From Dalbergia cochinchinensis (lineage: Eukaryota; Streptophyta; Magnoliopsida; Fabales; Fabaceae), in contig CM062374.1 in assembly GCA_031216125.1 (NCBI GenBank), positions 41,423,646 to 41,487,645 of the forward strand: a DNA stretch of 64,000 nt, given 5' to 3'. Positions 59,511 through 64,000 of this stretch are shown piece after piece; within the stretch, counting starts at the first letter, position 1; each line of letters starts with the position of its first letter. A model generated the notes under the pieces. That model did not search any database. It was not told where the DNA came from and was given only the letters and a program-made list of their open reading frames with translations. The position numbers were made by a program, and so were the translations under genes.

Positions 59511-60509
59511 ATTGCCCGCAACAGTGACAAATCCCTTTAATGTGAGAGCTCCTCCAAGAAAGTAAATGTCTAATCACAAGGCAAGCTCCATATATACCGC
59601 CAAGGTTCAAACCTCGACAGATGCTTAAAGAACCTAGCTAGCTACCAATGTACCAAGTATCATGATTTGAATGTTTTTAATTTCTTTTCAAAGTTAGAAT
59701 GACGATAGTATAGATTCGGATTTATGGTGAACCCTAAACATGGAATAATATTCACTATCCAAAATCTGATATAAAATTATATATGTGTTACCATTTTAAA
59801 AACAAGAAGAGGAAATGTTGCTACATCTTAGGTTTATAGTGAACCCAAGTCTATATTATTATTTGTGTTTAAAGTTAAGTGTAGTGAAACATCATACCAA
59901 CTCACACTTTATCCATCATTGGTGAGGTGTAAACCTCTACACCCCTATCAAACAAATGGATCTTCATTACGTGAAATATTACAGTATCCCATGAATAATA
60001 AATACAAATAACACAACTCTATGTACAATTAATGATATGTTCACATAAAATGAGTATGAATAACATATTTTTTCTACATATGCATGAGATGAGCGATGGA
60101 GAATAATAGTACTGTTAAAGGTTAAGAAAAATCATATATTATTACACTATTTTTCTTTAGATTAGTTTTTGTTTATAATAAAATAACTTTGTATTATCAC
60201 TCAATAAAATACAAGGAAAAAGATAAATTATGGTGGACATTTATTATGATTATATGTTGTTGCTCATATGATTTGACTTTTTTTTATCAAATTATATTGG
60301 ACATAATTGCAAGGAAATGATTTTTTTGTTTCAAAATCTTTATACCAGTTCATTTTAAAAATAATATCAAATAAAAGAAATGCAAATTCTAATTTCTAAT
60401 ATTTTTTTTCTCTTAAACAGTAGCATGGGAAAAGATATATAAAATTAGTGAAAAAATGTACAAAAGTAGTCTATAAACAAGGATCGCTTTCCCCGTGTGT
60501 GTGTGTGTA
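59511..60509 (-). repeat. Dispersed repeat Y, copy E
   Basis: The minus-strand orientation matches copy C. It carries the uninterrupted CACTA target site near 59545 and the GGTTCAAACCTCGAC block near 59605. It stops in a (GT)n run at 60495-60508, where the Mutator-like element begins; copy C continues past the equivalent point near 46635. Confidence 0.75.
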
Positions 60510-60600
60510 GGGAGTGTATCACATGAGAAAACTAGTCTACTGTGAAAGATGAGAAGAAGTATTTTTGGCCCTTAGATCAAAAGGAGCGGTTAGGATTAAA
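60510..60600 (+). repeat. Putative left terminal inverted repeat of the MULE
   Basis: Called from resemblance to known MULE ends and from its position at the break in Y copy E. The partner repeat is not in the window, so length is estimated. Confidence 0.45.
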
Positions 60601-60961
60601 AAATCCAATCAATGACTCACCTGCCCACAAACTTTCCTGTTTCTTTTGTTATTGGAGTTTTCGATATTTCCCTCACTATCATTCTATTTGGTTTTATTGA
60701 TTGTGTCGTTCCTTACTTTGAGGCCCACTACCTCTGGCTGTTTGCACACTGTGATTGTGAGCACACTGGTCTTTTCTAATCTTTTTAGGTAGAGGTGAGT
60801 ATACATACATAGGAAAAGGATATTGACTTTTCAACAATGATTAATTTTTAATTATTTTTTTGACTAAATGCACCTTATACATGATTGAATTGGTGCCTTT
60901 GTCCATTTATTTATTTTCTATGTTTCAAATTATGCAGGTCGTGAATGGACTGACTTATGTG

Positions 60962-63240
60962 ATGGAATTTGAAATCAATGAAGACGATCACTTTCAAATG
61001 TTCAATGTGCAATCTGATACGGTAATATTAAACTGATAAGGCATTTTATATTATAATAATAATTACTATAACTATTATAAGAGATATATTTTTTCTAATT
61101 TAGATGAATGAATGGATGCCTACTTGTGATAATCAATTAAAACTGGCAATAGGAATGATATTTGACACCTTAGAAAAAGATGAAGACTTTTATAAAACTT
61201 ATGCGTATAATGTTGTTTTTAGTGTGCGTAAGTCATCTGAGACTAGAGATAACAATGGCGTGAAACTTTGGAAGTATTTTATCTACTCAAAAGAAAGTTT
61301 TAAAGATAAAAAATTATCTTTATCCCAGGATGATTTATTGGTTGAAGAAAAATGTGCTCCAAAAACAAGGAAGAGGAATCTTGAGAGAAGGATATAATGC
61401 AAAAGTTACCTTTAAGAATACCATGGATGGAAAATATGAGCTTGTAAGGTTTCATGAAAGCCATACTCATATACTTGCTTCACCTAGAAAAAGGCAATTT
61501 TTAAGATCAGTAAGGAAGGTAAGTCCTGTTCACCAAAATTTATTACACTCATATAGTAAAGCTAATATTATGGCCTCAAAAGTATACCAATTGATCAAAG
61601 AACAGGTTAGAGGCTTCCAAAATGTTGGATGCACTAAAAGAGACCTGCAAAATTGTTAGGGATTTAAAAGCATTGATCAAAGAGTCGGATGCTCATATAT
61701 TTATTGATAATTTTAGGAGAAAACAAGATGCAGACACTATTTTTTTATGCATATGATGTAGATGATGAAGGTAGACTAAAAAGTTTCTTTTGGGCATATG
61801 GAATTTGTAGGAAAAGTTATACATTGTTTGGGGATGTCGTTTCATTCGACACCACATATCAAACAAATAAGTATTCTATGATTTTTGCACCTTTCACAAC
61901 AATAAATCATCACAGGCAGTCAATCACCTTTGGAGCTGCATTCTTGGTTGATGAGAAAGTTGATTCTTTTGTATGGTTATTTGAAAAAGTTTTAGAGGCA
62001 ATGGGAGGACACATGCCAATTATAATCATAACAGATTATGATCCAGCCATGAGAATTGCAATAGAGAGTACTTTTCACTCGTCTACTCACCGATTTTGGA
62101 TGTGGCATATATTGAAAATTATTTGAGAAGGTTGGTGTTGCTTTGAATAGTAATAGTGATTTTAATAATTGTTTTAAGTCATGTGTTTGGAAGTCAGAAA
62201 TAGTAGATGAATTTGAGTCAATGTGGAAAATGATTATTAGTGATTTTGGATTATGAAAAAATGAATGGCTCTCACATATGTATGATATTCGAAGCTCGTG
62301 GATACTAGCCTACTTTAGACATTTATTTTTGGCGGGAATTTCAAAGACAACCTAAAGATCCGAGAGCAATAACTCATTTTATGGGAATTTCTCAAATATC
62401 AATCTCAGCTTAGTTTTTGGATGAGATTTGATTCTGTATTGGAAGGGCAGAGACATAAAGAGTTACTTTCTGATAATAGTACACTCCATTCTTTGCCTAA
62501 GCTCAAGACCAATAGAAGTTTGGAAAATCATGGAAGAGATGTTTACACTCATGCAAATTTTTAAATTTTTCAAAATGAGTTATGGATTGCTTGTACGGAC
62601 TGTGGTGTTAAGGAAATGCAAGAAAAAAAAGGGATGTTAGTTTTGACTATTAATGATAATAGTGAAGTGAAAGGCAAACTAAGAAAGGTGATTTATGATG
62701 CTTCAAATCATATTGCCCAATGTTCATGTAAAATGTTTGAGTCTGAAGGAATTCCATGTCATCATATACTTTATGTCTTGAAAGGAAAAGGATTTAATGA
62801 AATACCAAGTATTTATATTGTAAACAGGTGGACAAAATTGGCTACTAGTAAACCCATTTTTGATTCTCCAAGTGATGTATCTGTGGGGCATTCTAAATCA
62901 AAAAATGTAAACAAACTCATATCAGATGCATGGGCTCAATTATCTAGATGCATGTATATGGCTAGACAAACTCTTAGTATTGAGAAGCGATTAATTCAAT
63001 TGCAAGGAGATTCTATGCATAGGAAGAAATAAGAATTAGAATCCTTTATGGCATCTGAAATTCCAAATCAGATTGAAATTCATCCACCTCAACATTCAAA
63101 GACCAAAGGTAGTGACAAACGAATTAAATGAGGAAAAGAAAAGGCCATGGAGCAATCACAAAAAAAGCAAGGCTTTGCAAAGCTTGTGGGCAATATGGTT
63201 ATCATGACAGCCGTAATTGTCCCACTAAACTCTGCATGAT
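60962..63240 (+). pseudogene. FAR1-like MULE transposase, frameshifted
   Basis: Exon 1 (60962-61021) and intron 61022-61103 (GT-AG) lead into the FAR1 DNA-binding domain: GMIFDTLEKDEDFYKTYA and FSVRKSS (61104-61280), then LREGYNAKV in a second frame. The MULE DDE domain keeps VSFDTTYQTN (Asp at 61848), ITDYDPAM (Asp at about 62034), WMWHILK, and RSESNNSF with the Glu at 62362. A SWIM zinc finger, CSCKMFESEGIPCHHIL, lies near 62730-62780, and a zinc knuckle CKACGQYGYHDSRNC near 63175. Frame is lost near 61380, 61655, 61735, 62115 and 62420, with stops near 62256 and 62354. All three catalytic residues survive but no continuous protein can be made. Host FAR1/FRS genes share this architecture; the terminal repeat favours a transposon copy. 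Confidence 0.85.
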
Positions 63241-64000
63241 TCTCAATGATATACTTTTATATTATCTCTATTTCACCACTAGTGTTATGAACAAATGAGT
63301 TATGTTGGCTAAGTAAAATGTGTGTGATGTTTTGTCCATGTACAGATTTGGAGGCATAAATTAAACTAAGGGGAAAGAAGACTAAAGAAGGCTTCAGCAT
63401 TTTTATTTTTGATAATTCCTATTTCTATAATTGTTTTTATGTGATTGATCTATTTTAGAGTTTCTTTGTCCGACAGAACAAAATAACATCTCATTTGAAC
63501 TTGTTCTTGTTTAGTTTTAGATTCATCAGTCAAGCAATATGTTGCTCAAATATTTATAGATAGTTTTTCATGAGGCAAATGCCACATTACATGGCAAGAT
63601 ATTTCAAACTGAGACAACATGGACCTTTGATGAATCATGAGTTACTCCCAAGATGGTTACAGTGATCAAATTAACTAGTTTCCTCTATATGGATATGATA
63701 AATGATATTCCTAATACTGAAAATCATTCTTTGATTTTGACCATTATCGAGAATGCTTTTATTTCCAAAAGATAAAGCATTTGTGTAAAGCAAAATGTAA
63801 AACCAAAATGAAAACCACAATGCCTTTTCTTTGGTAATAGATCCAATTACACTTCTTTTGACTAGTAACAACTTTTTAATCACACGAATAATTTACAATT
63901 TTTTTCATAAATGAAAGGCTCAACCATCTAATACAGATTGGAGCGCCTGTTACAAGGATTTTTGGTTTACATACAATATCCTCTGCCATAGGCATAAAAC
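63241..64000. other. 3' region of the MULE, non-coding
   Basis: No motif was recognised. A 70-codon minus-strand frame at 63671-63883 is chance. No inverted repeat matching 60510-60600 was found. Confidence 0.4.

Larger units (their letters stand above)
60510..64000 (+). mobile_element. Mutator-like element, FAR1-type (right end outside window)
   Basis: It starts GGGAGTGTATCACATGAG at 60510, inside the end of Y copy E. The first 90 bases, with ACTAGTCTACTGTGA and CCCTTAGATCAAAAGG, resemble the terminal inverted repeats of plant MULEs that encode FAR1-like transposases. A FAR1/MULE gene remnant in plus orientation occupies 60962-63240. No matching inverted end is found before 64000, so the right terminus must lie beyond the window or has been lost. 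Confidence 0.6.

Noticed and set aside
61104..63032. Functional host FAR1/FRS gene
   Set aside because: At least five frameshifts and two stops interrupt the domains, and a MULE-like end lies just upstream.

Overview
The window is nuclear DNA of a flowering plant, most likely a eudicot. It is strongly AT-rich, has GT-AG introns with exons of plant lengths, and is packed with nested plant transposons (Ty1/copia, Ty3/gypsy-type LTRs, Mutator-like, CACTA, Helitron). The species cannot be fixed from the sequence. There is one apparently intact host gene: a seven-exon TPS-a type (sesquiterpene) terpene synthase on the minus strand at 31800-36236. Its 562-residue product carries the RPx8W, RxR, DDTYD and NSE/DTE motifs.

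Layout. 1-1738: unclassified AT-rich DNA with a perfect hairpin. 1739-7627: a 5.9-kb solo-LTR-like Ty3 repeat (minus) whose promoter block is duplicated. 7.6-19.4 kb: a stack of CACTA-internal DNA, a dispersed repeat here called 'Y', a Pack-MULE carrying a histone H3 fragment, a truncated gypsy LTR, and a deleted copia element whose 5' LTR is split by a 2.25-kb solo LTR. 21.1-26.1 kb: a second member of the 5-kb LTR family (plus), with a GC-rich coding-like segment. 27.0-30.3 kb: a decayed Helitron with a helicase remnant. 31.8-36.3 kb: the terpene synthase. 37.1-39.2 kb: a Y fragment and a foldback MITE with a perfect 9-bp target duplication. 39.4-43.5 kb: a 5'-truncated, dead copia element (minus). 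43.5-49.2 kb: two Y copies in inverted orientation, one holding a degenerate CACTA. 49.2-54.1 kb: a second copy of the deleted copia element with both LTRs. 56.4-58.3 kb: a mosaic of host-gene fragments (GH9 endoglucanase, lipid-transfer protein). 59.5-64 kb: another Y copy, then a Mutator-like element with a frameshifted FAR1/MULE transposase.

The 7.6-19.4 kb and 44.3-52.8 kb blocks share the same nested junctions and the same internal deletions, so they look like copies of one ancestral block made at the DNA level rather than independent insertions. No rRNA, tRNA or CRISPR was seen. Coordinates of decayed repeats are by eye and may be off by tens of bases; the terpene synthase exons and the stated target-site duplications were checked base by base.
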